Below, one piece after another: positions 17,590 through 25,552 of a stretch of 60,635 nt of DNA (its first letter is position 1; every line of letters starts with the position of its first letter). The stretch lies in assembly GCA_035495315.1 (NCBI GenBank), contig DATJGF010000073.1, forward strand, positions 1 through 60,635, in the 5' to 3' direction. The notes beneath the pieces were generated by a model, which was not told the DNA's origin, did not search any database, and was given only the letters and a program-made list of their open reading frames with translations. The translations under genes were made by a program, and so were the position numbers. Source of the DNA: DATJGF01 sp035495315 (GTDB lineage Bacteria > Verrucomicrobiota > Verrucomicrobiia > Limisphaerales > UBA8199).

Positions 17590-18198
17590 TCATTTGAGCC
17601 GCTCGCTTCTCAGGTCCTCATAGGAACGATCGCGGAACAGCTGACCATCTTCCGGGATTAAGCCGCGCGCTTCGTCATTGGCGTCAAAAGGCGGGGCTTC
17701 GCAATCCAGCGTAAGGACCTCTCCACTGCATACAATGTCCACAATGTAGCCCTGCGTCTTGTGCCGCCGAATCGAAAATTCCGAGCAGGGGAAAAGCCGG
17801 TTTGCCCTCGATGGACCCGCAACGCCGTCATAATAGTAGAGGTACTGTCCGTTGAGGTAGAGCACGCTGCCATCAATTAGTTCGATGAAGTAATGCGACC
17901 CTTCGTCCTCGAACTCCTCGACTTGAAATGCACGGCGCGCCTTGAAAGATTCTGACGAGAGAAGTCCCTTTGCCTCCAACTCGGCAAGTTGTTCGTCGGC
18001 GCTCTTGCCCGGCGCCAGGCGGCGATGTCCGACCCAATTGAAGAGGAAAAACGCGCCAACGATCAAAGTGAGCATTGCTACGACGATGAGAGGAGCGGCC
18101 CACCAGGGAAAATGGCCATTGGGGTAATGCGAGCCGATTACGCCAACCAACGCCAACGTCAGGGTGAAAACAAAGAGGCCTGCCAGCAACGCGCGCAT
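17590..18198 (-). CDS. two-helix membrane protein of unknown function
   Basis: The 202-residue protein begins with two transmembrane segments (LFVFTLTLALVGVIG; AAPLIVVAMLTLIVGAFFLF) and a cytosolic domain of about 130 residues with mixed beta strands (SHYFIELIDGSVLYLNGQYL, YIVDIVCSGEVLTLDCE). I do not recognise the family. It precedes no obvious partner; the adjacent minus-strand gene encodes the B3-type metallo-hydrolase. Confidence 0.75.
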   Translation of the reverse strand: MRALLAGLFVFTLTLALVGVIGSHYPNGHFPWWAAPLIVVAMLTLIVGAFFLFNWVGHRRLAPGKSADEQLAELEAKGLLSSESFKARRAFQVEEFEDEGSHYFIELIDGSVLYLNGQYLYYYDGVAGPSRANRLFPCSEFSIRRHKTQGYIVDIVCSGEVLTLDCEAPPFDANDEARGLIPEDGQLFRDRSYEDLRSERLK

Positions 18199-18229
18199 AC
18201 AAACTCGCTTTGCCTAACTAAAAGACAAA

Positions 18230-19069
18230 TCACGGTGCCGCCGAGCCGGGATGTTGTTTTTGTCGTTCCCATTCTTTGAGGAATGCATCCCTGCGCTCCG
18301 TCACGTAAGCGTGATAACCCGCCGGATCGACGAATGGATTCGCGCCGCCAGCCTTTAATTTTTCATACTTCTCTTTCATCGCGAAATATGAACCATGCGC
18401 ACCAAGGAAGAGATCAACCGGCAAATTCAACAGGACCATGAACGTCTTTTCGTAATCCTGCGCAATGCCCGGATAGCTCTTGTTGCCGACGAGAATGTAG
18501 CCGGGGTTCACATTGGGGCTGCCGATAATTACCGCATTAAGTTTCCGGCCGCTTTCGTCGATCTCCAATGTCCAGGTCGTGCAGCCGGGGGTATGACCGG
18601 CAGTCAACCGAGCGATCAACTTCGCTTCACCGAGCTCGACAATATCGCGATCGTGCAGCAGCCGATCCACTTTGGTCCCGGGATGGCCCGGCTCGGTGCT
18701 TTCCACCCAGGCGGCATCGGGTTCCATCACCATCAATTGGGCGCCAGTCTCTTTTTTAATCTGGCCGACAGCGCCGGCGTGGTCGTCGTGGGCGTGGCTG
18801 ATGAGAACGATTTTCGTGTCACGGTAATCGAAGCCGAGCTGCTGAATGCTTTTGCGAATCAGCGGCAGATCCTGCGGGAAATCGCAGTTGATGAGGATAT
18901 TCCCTCGCGCGGTCTTGACCAGGTAGACGGCGAGGTCAGCGGTGCCGACGTAATAGAGGTTGCCGGCGATTTTGAAACCTGGGAATTCGTGGTGCCACTC
19001 AGCGTTTTGGCAAAAGGCGCGCGATCCTGCCAGAGAGATCAGAAAGGAAAGGAGCACCAATAGTTTCAT
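18230..19069 (-). CDS. subclass B3 metallo-beta-lactamase-like hydrolase
   Basis: The 279-residue protein has a signal peptide (LVLLSFLISLAGSRAF), so it is probably periplasmic. All B3 zinc ligands are visible: HAHDDH (His92, His94, Asp96, His97), GHTPG (His159) and LGAHGSYF (His225). Ser184 in IIGSPNVNPGY takes the place of the B3 Ser221, and YPGIAQDYEKTF is the usual following motif. Length and motif order match environmental B3 enzymes such as those of the BJP/THIN-B/GOB kind. Beta-lactam hydrolysis is plausible but untested; lactonase or other MBL activities remain possible. No resistance regulator or mobile element adjoins it, which fits an intrinsic chromosomal gene. Confidence 0.85.
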   Translation of the reverse strand: MKLLVLLSFLISLAGSRAFCQNAEWHHEFPGFKIAGNLYYVGTADLAVYLVKTARGNILINCDFPQDLPLIRKSIQQLGFDYRDTKIVLISHAHDDHAGAVGQIKKETGAQLMVMEPDAAWVESTEPGHPGTKVDRLLHDRDIVELGEAKLIARLTAGHTPGCTTWTLEIDESGRKLNAVIIGSPNVNPGYILVGNKSYPGIAQDYEKTFMVLLNLPVDLFLGAHGSYFAMKEKYEKLKAGGANPFVDPAGYHAYVTERRDAFLKEWERQKQHPGSAAP

Positions 19070-19171
19070 TATTTCAGAGTGCTCATTTTTGAAAAGAAAG
19101 CGAGCGCACGATGGAGAATGCTTGACATTTTACCGTTGATGCCAGAATTAACGCAAACCAAGCAACTCATT

Positions 19172-19489
19172 ATGAAAAAACTCCTATTCGTTTCAGCAAT
19201 TCTTGTCGCCGCTCTGCTGTGCAACCTGCGACTCGTCACCGCTCAAAACAATCAGCAAACTGCCAAATACGAATATGCCGTCGTGAAATGGGACGGTCCG
19301 GATCGACTGTTTTACAACCTGCCCGACAAGTTTGAGATGGTGCATATTACCAAAACCGGAGTGAAAATTCCAAATGAGGCCCAGGAAGAGGAATGGTGCC
19401 TGGCTTACGCGGCGAATAAGATGGCGGCGACAGGTTGGGAACCGGTCAACCTGGATTCACGGCGCATCGTCTTCCGCAGAGCGAAATGA
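19172..19489 (+). CDS. small exported DUF4177-like protein
   Basis: From the ATG at 19172 the protein has about 105 residues with a clear signal peptide (LLFVSAILVAALLCNLRLVTA). The remainder (KYEYAVVKWDGPDRLF, NKMAATGWEPVNL, RIVFRRAK) has the short strand-helix pattern of DUF4177-type proteins that end GWELV..... A longer frame from 19079 would bury the signal peptide, so the internal start is preferred. Function unknown. Confidence 0.75.
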   Translation: MKKLLFVSAILVAALLCNLRLVTAQNNQQTAKYEYAVVKWDGPDRLFYNLPDKFEMVHITKTGVKIPNEAQEEEWCLAYAANKMAATGWEPVNLDSRRIVFRRAK

Positions 19490-19511
19490 CCGTGCGCGCC
19501 GAGCGCAAGTC

Positions 19512-20030
19512 TCATTCTTTCCTGTTTTCTTCCGTGGCAGGGTGATGGTTAAAGCTCAAGACGCGCGCCATCTTAGCTGCCCCATTTTTTATCAACCACA
19601 GGTGGGTAAAGTTTGCGCGCCCTTGGAGCTTTTCTTTTTTGCCGGGCTCGGTCACGTAGAACAAATGTTCACCTGAAATAATTGCGCCATAGATTTCCAT
19701 TCCATTTCGCAAGGGGAATACCTTCACGGAGCCCGGCACCGCTTCCCTTCTTACCCGGCGTGGATTGCTGCCACATAAATTCGTCCTTACGGTTTCTGTG
19801 AGCGCATTAACGCCGAGGGTTACGCCGCCCTGGTCATGGTAGAACTCGACATCGTCGGTGAAAAACTTCTTAAAGCTCTCCAGGTCGCATGTGTTATATG
19901 CGTTCCAAAAGAGGCGGTCTTGTTCCAAGATAAGAGTGGTGAGCTTTTGCTCTTCGGTTTCGGCGCATGTTGCGACCGAAAACGCCGAAAATGAGAGGGA
20001 GGCGATAAGTAAGCGGCACAAGTTTCTCAT
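19512..20030 (-). CDS. exported SnoaL/DUF4440-like (NTF2-fold) protein
   Basis: The 172-residue protein has a signal peptide (LLIASLSFSAFSVATCA), then the cone-fold pattern of DUF4440: LILEQDRLFWNAYNTCDLES, FKKFFTDDVEFYHDQGG, ALTETVRTNL and a final FTHLWLIKNGAAKMARVLS strand. NTF2-like proteins of this type are small-molecule-binding or isomerase-like. No active-site residue can be assigned here. It ends near, and is convergent with, the small DUF4177-like gene. Confidence 0.82.
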   Translation of the reverse strand: MRNLCRLLIASLSFSAFSVATCAETEEQKLTTLILEQDRLFWNAYNTCDLESFKKFFTDDVEFYHDQGGVTLGVNALTETVRTNLCGSNPRRVRREAVPGSVKVFPLRNGMEIYGAIISGEHLFYVTEPGKKEKLQGRANFTHLWLIKNGAAKMARVLSFNHHPATEENRKE

Positions 20031-20105
20031 GTGTGAATATGTTTAGGCGATGTATGTCTCTTGCTTGTGAACACAGAAGCTGCCGTCAGAGTTTCAAAAA
20101 GTGTT

Positions 20106-20175
20106 GAACAAAAGAACACGAAGACAACAAAGGCATGGCTGAAATGATCTTCGTTGTCTTCGTTTACTTCTGTTC
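20106..20175. repeat. inverted repeat of the AACAGAAG/AACGAAG family, copy 1
   Basis: Arms of 27 bases at 20106-20132 and 20149-20175 pair almost completely around a 16-base loop (cores CGAAGACAAC and GTTGTCTTCG, outer ends GAACA and TGTTC). The right arm supplies the last codons and stop of the esterase gene. A second copy with the same outer sequence lies at 23098-23213. Confidence 0.85.
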
Positions 20176-21078
20176 AGCCGCAAAGAGGAAGGTTAAGGCG
20201 CGCCAGACCCGCAACCGCCAGTAAAACTCGTTGTGCTGACTGGTTTGCGCTTCTTTCCATTTGTCCCGGCGTAGACCGGATTTTTCGAGCTCGGTCGGGG
20301 TCAACGGTTTCGCATCAACAAAGTGCATCAATTCTCCGCCCCACCCAATGCGCCTGAATTCTTCGGCGACAGCCGCCGTTAATGTTTGGCCGTCGTCACC
20401 GCCGGTGTAATCGACGGCTCCTGAGTCGAGATAAAGACGAGCCGGCTTGGATTGACCGCGATAAGGCCGCAGGATGTTATGCAGAAAATTGGTCTTCTCA
20501 ACCTGAAACGAGCCGGAGAGACTGGCGGCGCGGCCGAACACATCCGGATGGTCCCAAGCGATGATGATGCTGCAGATCCCGCCCAGCGACGAGCCCAACA
20601 GCCCGGTATGGTTTGGTTCAGGTCGAGTGCGGTAATCTGAATCGATTCTAGGCTTCAGCTCTTGAAGCAGGAACGCGGTGTAGTTTTCAAATTCCGTGTT
20701 GGTGCTCGTGCCGGAGGAATGGTGGCGTCCGCAATACTCGGCGTATCGGGCAGGGGAGTTGTCGATCGCTACCAAAATGATTTCCTGCATCTGCTTAGCC
20801 CCGCAAAGCCCATCCACCGTTTTGTCCAACTCCCAATTGCCCCAGCCGAAGCAGATGTTGGTACCGGCCCAGCTGAACAGGTTTTGACCGTCGTGGAGGT
20901 AAAGCACGGGATATCGCCGGGTCGGATCGTGGTGATAGGACGGTGGCAAATAAATGCGCACGGTGCGAGGCGAGGACCACAACCTGGAGGCGAGGTCTTG
21001 TTTGATGAATCGCTCCTGAGCCGCTCCAGGGAGAGCCGCCAAAAGGATCAGGGACAAAAGCATTTGACATCGCGACAT
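20164..21078 (-). CDS. secreted esterase D / CE1-like alpha/beta hydrolase
   Basis: The 304-residue protein starts with a signal peptide (MLLSLILLAALPGAA). It follows the enterochelin-esterase/CE1 pattern: RTVRIYLPPSYHHDPTRRYP, VLYLHDGQNLFS, then the nucleophile elbow LLGSSLGGICS, with an Asp in YLDSGAVDYTGGDD and a late His (SQHNEFYWRLRVW) as likely triad members. Such enzymes remove acetyl or feruloyl groups from xylan or cut other esters, which would suit the hemicellulose theme; the substrate is not determined. The last residues (AEQK) and stop fall in an inverted repeat, so the C-terminus may have been reset by that insertion. Confidence 0.85.
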   Translation of the reverse strand: MSRCQMLLSLILLAALPGAAQERFIKQDLASRLWSSPRTVRIYLPPSYHHDPTRRYPVLYLHDGQNLFSWAGTNICFGWGNWELDKTVDGLCGAKQMQEIILVAIDNSPARYAEYCGRHHSSGTSTNTEFENYTAFLLQELKPRIDSDYRTRPEPNHTGLLGSSLGGICSIIIAWDHPDVFGRAASLSGSFQVEKTNFLHNILRPYRGQSKPARLYLDSGAVDYTGGDDGQTLTAAVAEEFRRIGWGGELMHFVDAKPLTPTELEKSGLRRDKWKEAQTSQHNEFYWRLRVWRALTFLFAAEQK

Positions 21079-21751
21079 GTGCTGAGGCTAGAAGGAACAG
21101 GGCAGCGAGGCAATCCGTTGCGGGACAGATGGGAGAGATGCAGTGATGGAGTATTGGAGAGATGGAGTGGTGAATATTGCAGGTTGTGGCGGACCAGGCC
21201 CGGCTCAGATGGGACCAGAACGCAGTTTTTCACATGGTCACGGCTGCACCAACTAACCCAAACCCGTCCTGCCTCATTCCCTTTGAATTCTTGAACCGGA
21301 TTGCGACCGGTGGGACTCCATGGGACGTCCCGCGGGACGACTCAAAAGTGCAAAATCGCCCGTGTTTACCGAGTCTGGGACGACGGGACGGCTTTTTTAC
21401 CCTGCGGCCTGGGGCCAGCCCGCATCGAACCATCAAACCGGATAAAACCGCTTAAAGCCGGATAAAACCGCATCAAACTCGATAAAGCCTAAACTGCAGC
21501 CCATCCGAACCGCGCGCCAGAACTACGTCGGAAGAAGTAAATAGCCCTTTCCGGATGCGCCATGTGCGAGCCTGCATATGGGATTTCGCGCAAAGCGATA
21601 TGAGGATATTTGCTCGTGAAATTTCGACCTAATCTATGGCTGTAATAAATTGTATACGCCCATAGCAGGCTTGTGGCCAGGAACCAAGCTAGAGGATGGC
21701 CCCATTATCGATGGCTGGTAAATTCATCGCACTTGCGTTCGTTTTCGGGGT
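21079..21751. other. 673-base intergenic region rich in short repeats
   Basis: No credible gene. It holds a GGAGAGATG/GATGGAG simple repeat (21125-21172), GGGAC/GTCCC units (21307-21345 and 21370-21392), and a 20-base tandem unit CCGGATAAAACCGC (starts 21438 and 21458) with diverged relatives on both sides (CATCAAACCGGATAAA, CTCGATAAAGCC). These are oligomeric repeats of the sort found elsewhere in the window. The flanking genes are both on the minus strand. Confidence 0.65.
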
Positions 21752-23044
21752 TCAAGGGCGGAGGAAGAGCTGGGCGGCGGCATCGGCGAAGCGGAGGCCG
21801 CGCGGGGTCAACTGGAAGGCGTTGGGTGTGAGACGGCCCCAGTCCTGGCGGAGCAGTTGAGAGATCTCGCTCGACCATTCGTCGCGGAGGTCGTAGCCGG
21901 TCAGATTCTGGAAGGCGCGAAAGGGGACGCCGGCGACCATGCGCAGGCCGAAGGCGGCGGTTTCACCAGCGCGTGCAAGCCGGTTGAGTTTTTCGCGGGA
22001 TTCAATGGCGCGATTGCCGCGTTCGAGCTGCTCGCAATAGAGCTGAGTGTTGGACCAGTTCTTCGTGCGGACACCGCGCACATAGCTGGTCGCACTCGGG
22101 CCAAGGCCGTAGAAGGAGCCGCCGCGCCAATAATTGACGTTGTGCCGGCAGGCAAAGGCCGGAATATCTTCCTCGGCGATTTGCCATTTGCCATTTGCCA
22201 TCTGCTCTACGCTGCGTGTGTTTTGGCTTCCGTCCTCTGCCCTTGGCCCTCCGTCCTGCCCCCTATGGTCTCTGTGTTCAGGCGCTCGCCCTTTGCCATC
22301 CACCCTCACGCTCCGCGCAAAATTCGCTATCTCGTATTGATGAAAACCGGCGCCCCCTGCCAGCTCAACCAATTCCTCGTACATCGCGCAAGCCAGGTCT
22401 TCGTCCTCATCAAATTCACCCGCCTGCAGTTGTGAGTAGAGCACGGTGTCTTCCTCGTATATCACCTCATAACTGGAGAGGTGTTCGCTACCGAAGGCCA
22501 TTGCTTCAGCCAATGTCTCGCGCCAAACCTCGAGGCTTTGACCGGGAATGGCAAACATGAGGTCGAGGTTGAGGTTGTCGAAGCCCGCCTGGCGGAGGGT
22601 ATCGAACGATTTGAAGACCATTTCACGGGTATGGACGCGGCCGAGCCGCTCGAGGAGGGCCTCATTCAGCGACTGGACGCCCATCGAGATGCGATTAACA
22701 CCGAACGAACGGAGCAGGCGAGCTTTGTCGAGTGAGACCGTGGCCGGATTACATTCAACGGTCCACTCGGAGGCATCGAGGAGCTTGAGGCGTTCCATCG
22801 CCTGGAGGAGTTGTTCCCACTGATGCAGGTTCAGAAGGGAAGGGGTACCACCGCCAAAGAAAATCGTCTGGGGCCGCAGATCGCCGGCGACAATTTCCAT
22901 CTCTTTTATGAGTGCGGAGACGTATCGATTGATGACCTCGCCGCGGGAAGGCTCGGAATAAAACGCGCAATACGAGCACTTCTGCGCACAGAAGGGCACG
23001 TGGACATAGAGGTTGGAAATGGGCTCGGCCGATAGTTCGACCAT
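21752..23044 (-). CDS. hemW: HemW-like radical SAM protein with an in-frame repeat insertion
   Basis: From the ATG at 23044 the protein has about 430 residues, some 50 more than usual. It starts LYVHVPFCAQKCSYC, with the 4Fe-4S cysteines Cys19, Cys23 and Cys26 (CX3CX2C), followed by FFGGGTPSLL, the WTVECNPATVS strand and NRISMGVQSL. HemW acts as a heme chaperone in bacteria; it is often misnamed oxygen-independent coproporphyrinogen oxidase. Between QYEIANFA and FACRHNVNYW, which are normally nearly adjacent, sits a ~50-residue hydrophilic insert (about 243-293) coded by repeat DNA. An earlier ATG at 23110 falls next to an inverted repeat and is less likely. Confidence 0.88.
   Translation of the reverse strand: MVELSAEPISNLYVHVPFCAQKCSYCAFYSEPSRGEVINRYVSALIKEMEIVAGDLRPQTIFFGGGTPSLLNLHQWEQLLQAMERLKLLDASEWTVECNPATVSLDKARLLRSFGVNRISMGVQSLNEALLERLGRVHTREMVFKSFDTLRQAGFDNLNLDLMFAIPGQSLEVWRETLAEAMAFGSEHLSSYEVIYEEDTVLYSQLQAGEFDEDEDLACAMYEELVELAGGAGFHQYEIANFARSVRVDGKGRAPEHRDHRGQDGGPRAEDGSQNTRSVEQMANGKWQIAEEDIPAFACRHNVNYWRGGSFYGLGPSATSYVRGVRTKNWSNTQLYCEQLERGNRAIESREKLNRLARAGETAAFGLRMVAGVPFRAFQNLTGYDLRDEWSSEISQLLRQDWGRLTPNAFQLTPRGLRFADAAAQLFLRP
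22166..22317. repeat. repeat DNA inserted in frame in hemW
   Basis: The segment contains three TTTGCCA units (GATTTGCCATTTGCC, 22179-22205) and pyrimidine-rich text (CTCTGCCCTTGGCCCTCCG). It encodes RAPEHRDHRGQDGGPRAEDG and MANGKWQIAEED, which have no place in HemW. The TTTGCCAT unit recurs at 40386-40470 inside another gene. Confidence 0.8.
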
Positions 23045-23097
23045 AAGGTAGTTTAACCGAAGGGAAGCGAGGCTGCCAGGGAAATGAAAACACAGCT

Positions 23098-23213
23098 GAA
23101 CAGAAGGCAACGAAGCTAATGAAGAGTTTCATGGCGGATGGGCAGCGATCAACGGGCTTATGAGCACGGCACTATCTTAGGTGTCTCTTCGTTAGCTTTG
23201 TTATCTTCTGTTC
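23098..23213. repeat. inverted repeat of the AACAGAAG/AACGAAG family, copy 2
   Basis: Arms 23098-23126 and 23185-23213 (29 bases each, 25 or more pairs; GAACAGAAG outer ends, AACGAAGCTAA cores) flank 58 bases between the divergent hemW and CDF genes. The arm ends match copy 1 at 20106-20175. Confidence 0.88.
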
Positions 23214-23269
23214 GTTATGAAAGGCACTTTCGAGCTTCAACTTTCTGTACCGACGCGGTACGGTGGCGT

Positions 23270-24166
23270 GTGGCTGAGAGCCGACTTAACAGAGGATTGA
23301 GGGCGACCTTCCTGGGGTTGGCGGTCAATACCGTGCTGGCGGGTAGCAAATTGGTCGCGGGAATCCTGGGTCATTCCCACGCCCTAATCGCCGACGCGGT
23401 GGAATCGTTGTCGGACATTTTCAGTTCGTTAATCGTGTGGCGCGCCCTGGTGGTGGCGGCGGAACCTGCCGATGAGGATCATCCGTATGGGCACGGGAAG
23501 GCGGAGCCGATTGCGACGGCGGTAGTTTCGGTGATGCTCTTGCTGGCGGCGGCGTGGATTGCAGCGACGGCGATCGGAGAGATTCGACAGCCGCACCAGT
23601 CACCGGCGCCGTTTACGCTGGGAGTGCTTGCGGTAGTGATTCTGATCAAGGAGACCTTATTCCGGTTTGTGCTGCGGCAATCGTCGCTGGTGGAGAGTTC
23701 GGCCGTGAGGGCGGACGCGTGGCATCATCGGAGCGACGCGATCACCTCCCTCGCCGCGGCGATTGGGATCACCATTGCACTAATTGGCGGTAAAGGTTAC
23801 GAAGCGGCGGACGACGTCGCTGCGGTGGCGGCGGCGTGCGTGATTGCTTTCAACGGATGGCACCTACTGCGACCGGCGCTGAATGAGTTGATGGATCGCT
23901 CGCCCAGCCGTGACATCGTCGAACGGATTCGCCGGATTGCGGAATCGGTGCCCGGCGTAGATGCGGTTGAGAAGTGCATGGCCCGCAAGATGGGTCATCA
24001 GTATTATGTCGACATGCACGTGGAAGTGGACCCTGAGATGACAGTGAAACGATCGCATCTGATCGCGCATGAGGTTAAGGACAAGGTGCGGGCGCAGGTG
24101 GAGCGGGTTCGCGATGTGCTGGTGCACATTGAGCCTTCGGGGCATAAGCCGGAGACGAGACGGTAG
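23270..24166 (+). CDS. cation diffusion facilitator (CDF) family metal transporter
   Basis: The start is set at the GTG at 23270, because homologues begin just before LRATFLGLAVNTVLAG. An open frame reaches back to 23138 but crosses an inverted-repeat arm. The protein is about 298 residues with transmembrane helices and the two CDF metal sites: HALIADAVESLSD (helix 2) and DAWHHRSDAITS (helix 5), both HxxxD type, with DHPYGHGKAEP between. The C-terminal cytosolic domain (VPGVDAVEKCMARKMG, YYVDMHVEVDPEMTV) is the usual ferredoxin-like regulatory fold. It should export Zn2+, Fe2+ or Mn2+ by proton antiport. Confidence 0.9.
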   Translation: MAESRLNRGLRATFLGLAVNTVLAGSKLVAGILGHSHALIADAVESLSDIFSSLIVWRALVVAAEPADEDHPYGHGKAEPIATAVVSVMLLLAAAWIAATAIGEIRQPHQSPAPFTLGVLAVVILIKETLFRFVLRQSSLVESSAVRADAWHHRSDAITSLAAAIGITIALIGGKGYEAADDVAAVAAACVIAFNGWHLLRPALNELMDRSPSRDIVERIRRIAESVPGVDAVEKCMARKMGHQYYVDMHVEVDPEMTVKRSHLIAHEVKDKVRAQVERVRDVLVHIEPSGHKPETRR

Positions 24167-24241
24167 CGCTGATCCTGCAAATGGCGGGGCGATGGCCGAG
24201 AGGGCCTCGCCGTTTCTTTACGCATGGGAATCGTCAAGAGG

Positions 24242-24265
24242 CCCGCTCGGCGAGCGGGCGCTACC
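24242..24265. repeat. CCCGCTCG/CGAGCGGG hairpin repeat
   Basis: An 8-base perfect inverted repeat with a one-base spacer (24242-24258) is followed by GCGCTACC. The same CTCGGCGAG core appears twice at 17480-17532. It lies between the CDF gene and argG. Confidence 0.7.
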
Positions 24266-24312
24266 TTTTGTTCTTTCCAAGGGTGAGCGCTTGCCGTTTC
24301 ATTCGCGGGCGC

Positions 24313-25548
24313 ATGAAAATAGTATTGGCATATTCAGGAGGGCTCGACACCTCAGTGATTTTGTTGTGGATTAAAGAGAGATATGACGCCGAGGTGATCG
24401 CTTTCTGCGCCAACATCGGCCAGGAGGAAGAACTCCGGGGGTTGGAGGCCAAGGCAAAACGAACGGGCGCGTCAAAGTGTTACATTGCGGACCTGGAGGA
24501 GGAATTTGCGCGCGACTTCATCTTCCCGATGATCCAGGCGGGGGCAATCTATGAAAGCCAGTATTTTCTCGGGACCAGCATCGCGCGCCCGCTCATTGCC
24601 AAGGGAATGATCGAGCTCGCGCGAAAAGAAGCCGCCGATGCGCTCGCTCATGGCGCAACCGGCAAAGGAAATGACCAGGTCCGGTTTGAATTGACGGCAG
24701 CTGCGTTGGCGCCCGATTTGCAGGTGATTGCGCCATGGCGCGACGCGTCCTTTCGGGCGCAGTTCCCAGGGCGATCGGAGATGATTGCGTATTGTGAGCA
24801 AAAGAAGATCCCGGTCCAGGCTTCGGCGAAAAAGCCATACTCGATGGATCGCAACCTCCTGCACATTTCATTCGAGGCGGGAATCCTGGAAGACCCGTGG
24901 CTTGATGCCTTTGCCCCGACGAACAAAGACATGTTCAAGCTCAGTGTGGCTCCGGAGGATGCACCCAATAAACCGGAATATGTCACGCTGGAGTTCAAGA
25001 AGGGCAATTGCGTCGCGGTGAACGGCCGGGCGCTGAACCCGCTGGGGGTGCTGAAAACATTGAACAAGCTCGGCGGCAAACACGGCGTCGGCCGGGTGGA
25101 TATGGTCGAGAATCGTTACGTCGGAATGAAATCACGAGGTGTGTATGAGACGCCGGGAGGAGCGATTCTCCACTTCGCGCATCGGCAAATGGAAACGCTA
25201 ACGATGGATCGCGAGGTGATGCACTTGCGTGATTCGTTGATCCCGCGCTATGCAGAGCTCGTTTATTATGGTTACTGGTTTTCGCCCGAACGGCTCGCCT
25301 TGCAGGCTTTCGTTGATGAAAGCCAAAAAAATGTCACCGGCACAGTCCGGGTGAAACTTTACAAAGGCAACATCATGGTGGCGGGGCGCAAATCACCAGT
25401 GAGCCTTTATAATCCCGCAATCGCGACGATGGAGGCCGATCCGACCAAAGCCTATAATCAGGATGACGCGACCGGCTTCATCCGTCTCAATGCGCTGCGC
25501 TTAAAGGTAGCGGCGAAAGTGCAGAAACCGCGACGCGCTTCGCGATGA
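24313..25548 (+). CDS. argG: argininosuccinate synthase
   Basis: From the ATG at 24313 the protein has 411 residues, standard for ArgG. The N-terminal PP-loop reads VLAYSGGLDTSVI. ATGKGNDQVRFE and the KPYSMDRNLLHIS block follow, then MVENRYVGMKSRGVYETPG and ALQAFVDESQKNVTGTVRVK near the end. It ligates citrulline and aspartate with ATP in arginine synthesis, in the cytosol. The open frame upstream of 24313 runs through a hairpin repeat and is not part of the gene. argG ends four bases before the DHPS-like gene. Confidence 0.97.
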   Translation: MKIVLAYSGGLDTSVILLWIKERYDAEVIAFCANIGQEEELRGLEAKAKRTGASKCYIADLEEEFARDFIFPMIQAGAIYESQYFLGTSIARPLIAKGMIELARKEAADALAHGATGKGNDQVRFELTAAALAPDLQVIAPWRDASFRAQFPGRSEMIAYCEQKKIPVQASAKKPYSMDRNLLHISFEAGILEDPWLDAFAPTNKDMFKLSVAPEDAPNKPEYVTLEFKKGNCVAVNGRALNPLGVLKTLNKLGGKHGVGRVDMVENRYVGMKSRGVYETPGGAILHFAHRQMETLTMDREVMHLRDSLIPRYAELVYYGYWFSPERLALQAFVDESQKNVTGTVRVKLYKGNIMVAGRKSPVSLYNPAIATMEADPTKAYNQDDATGFIRLNALRLKVAAKVQKPRRASR

Positions 25549-25552
25549 TCTG

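Noticed and set aside
21079..21751. possible CRISPR-like array
   Set aside because: Repeat units are short and directly abutting (20-base period, two copies) with no unique spacers and no cas genes in the window.
23138..23269. N-terminal extension of the CDF transporter
   Set aside because: It starts inside an inverted repeat and runs through its right arm; homologues start near LRATFLG.
24181..24312. 44-codon N-terminal extension of ArgG
   Set aside because: It is coded by a hairpin repeat; the ArgG family begins at MKIVLAYSGGLD.
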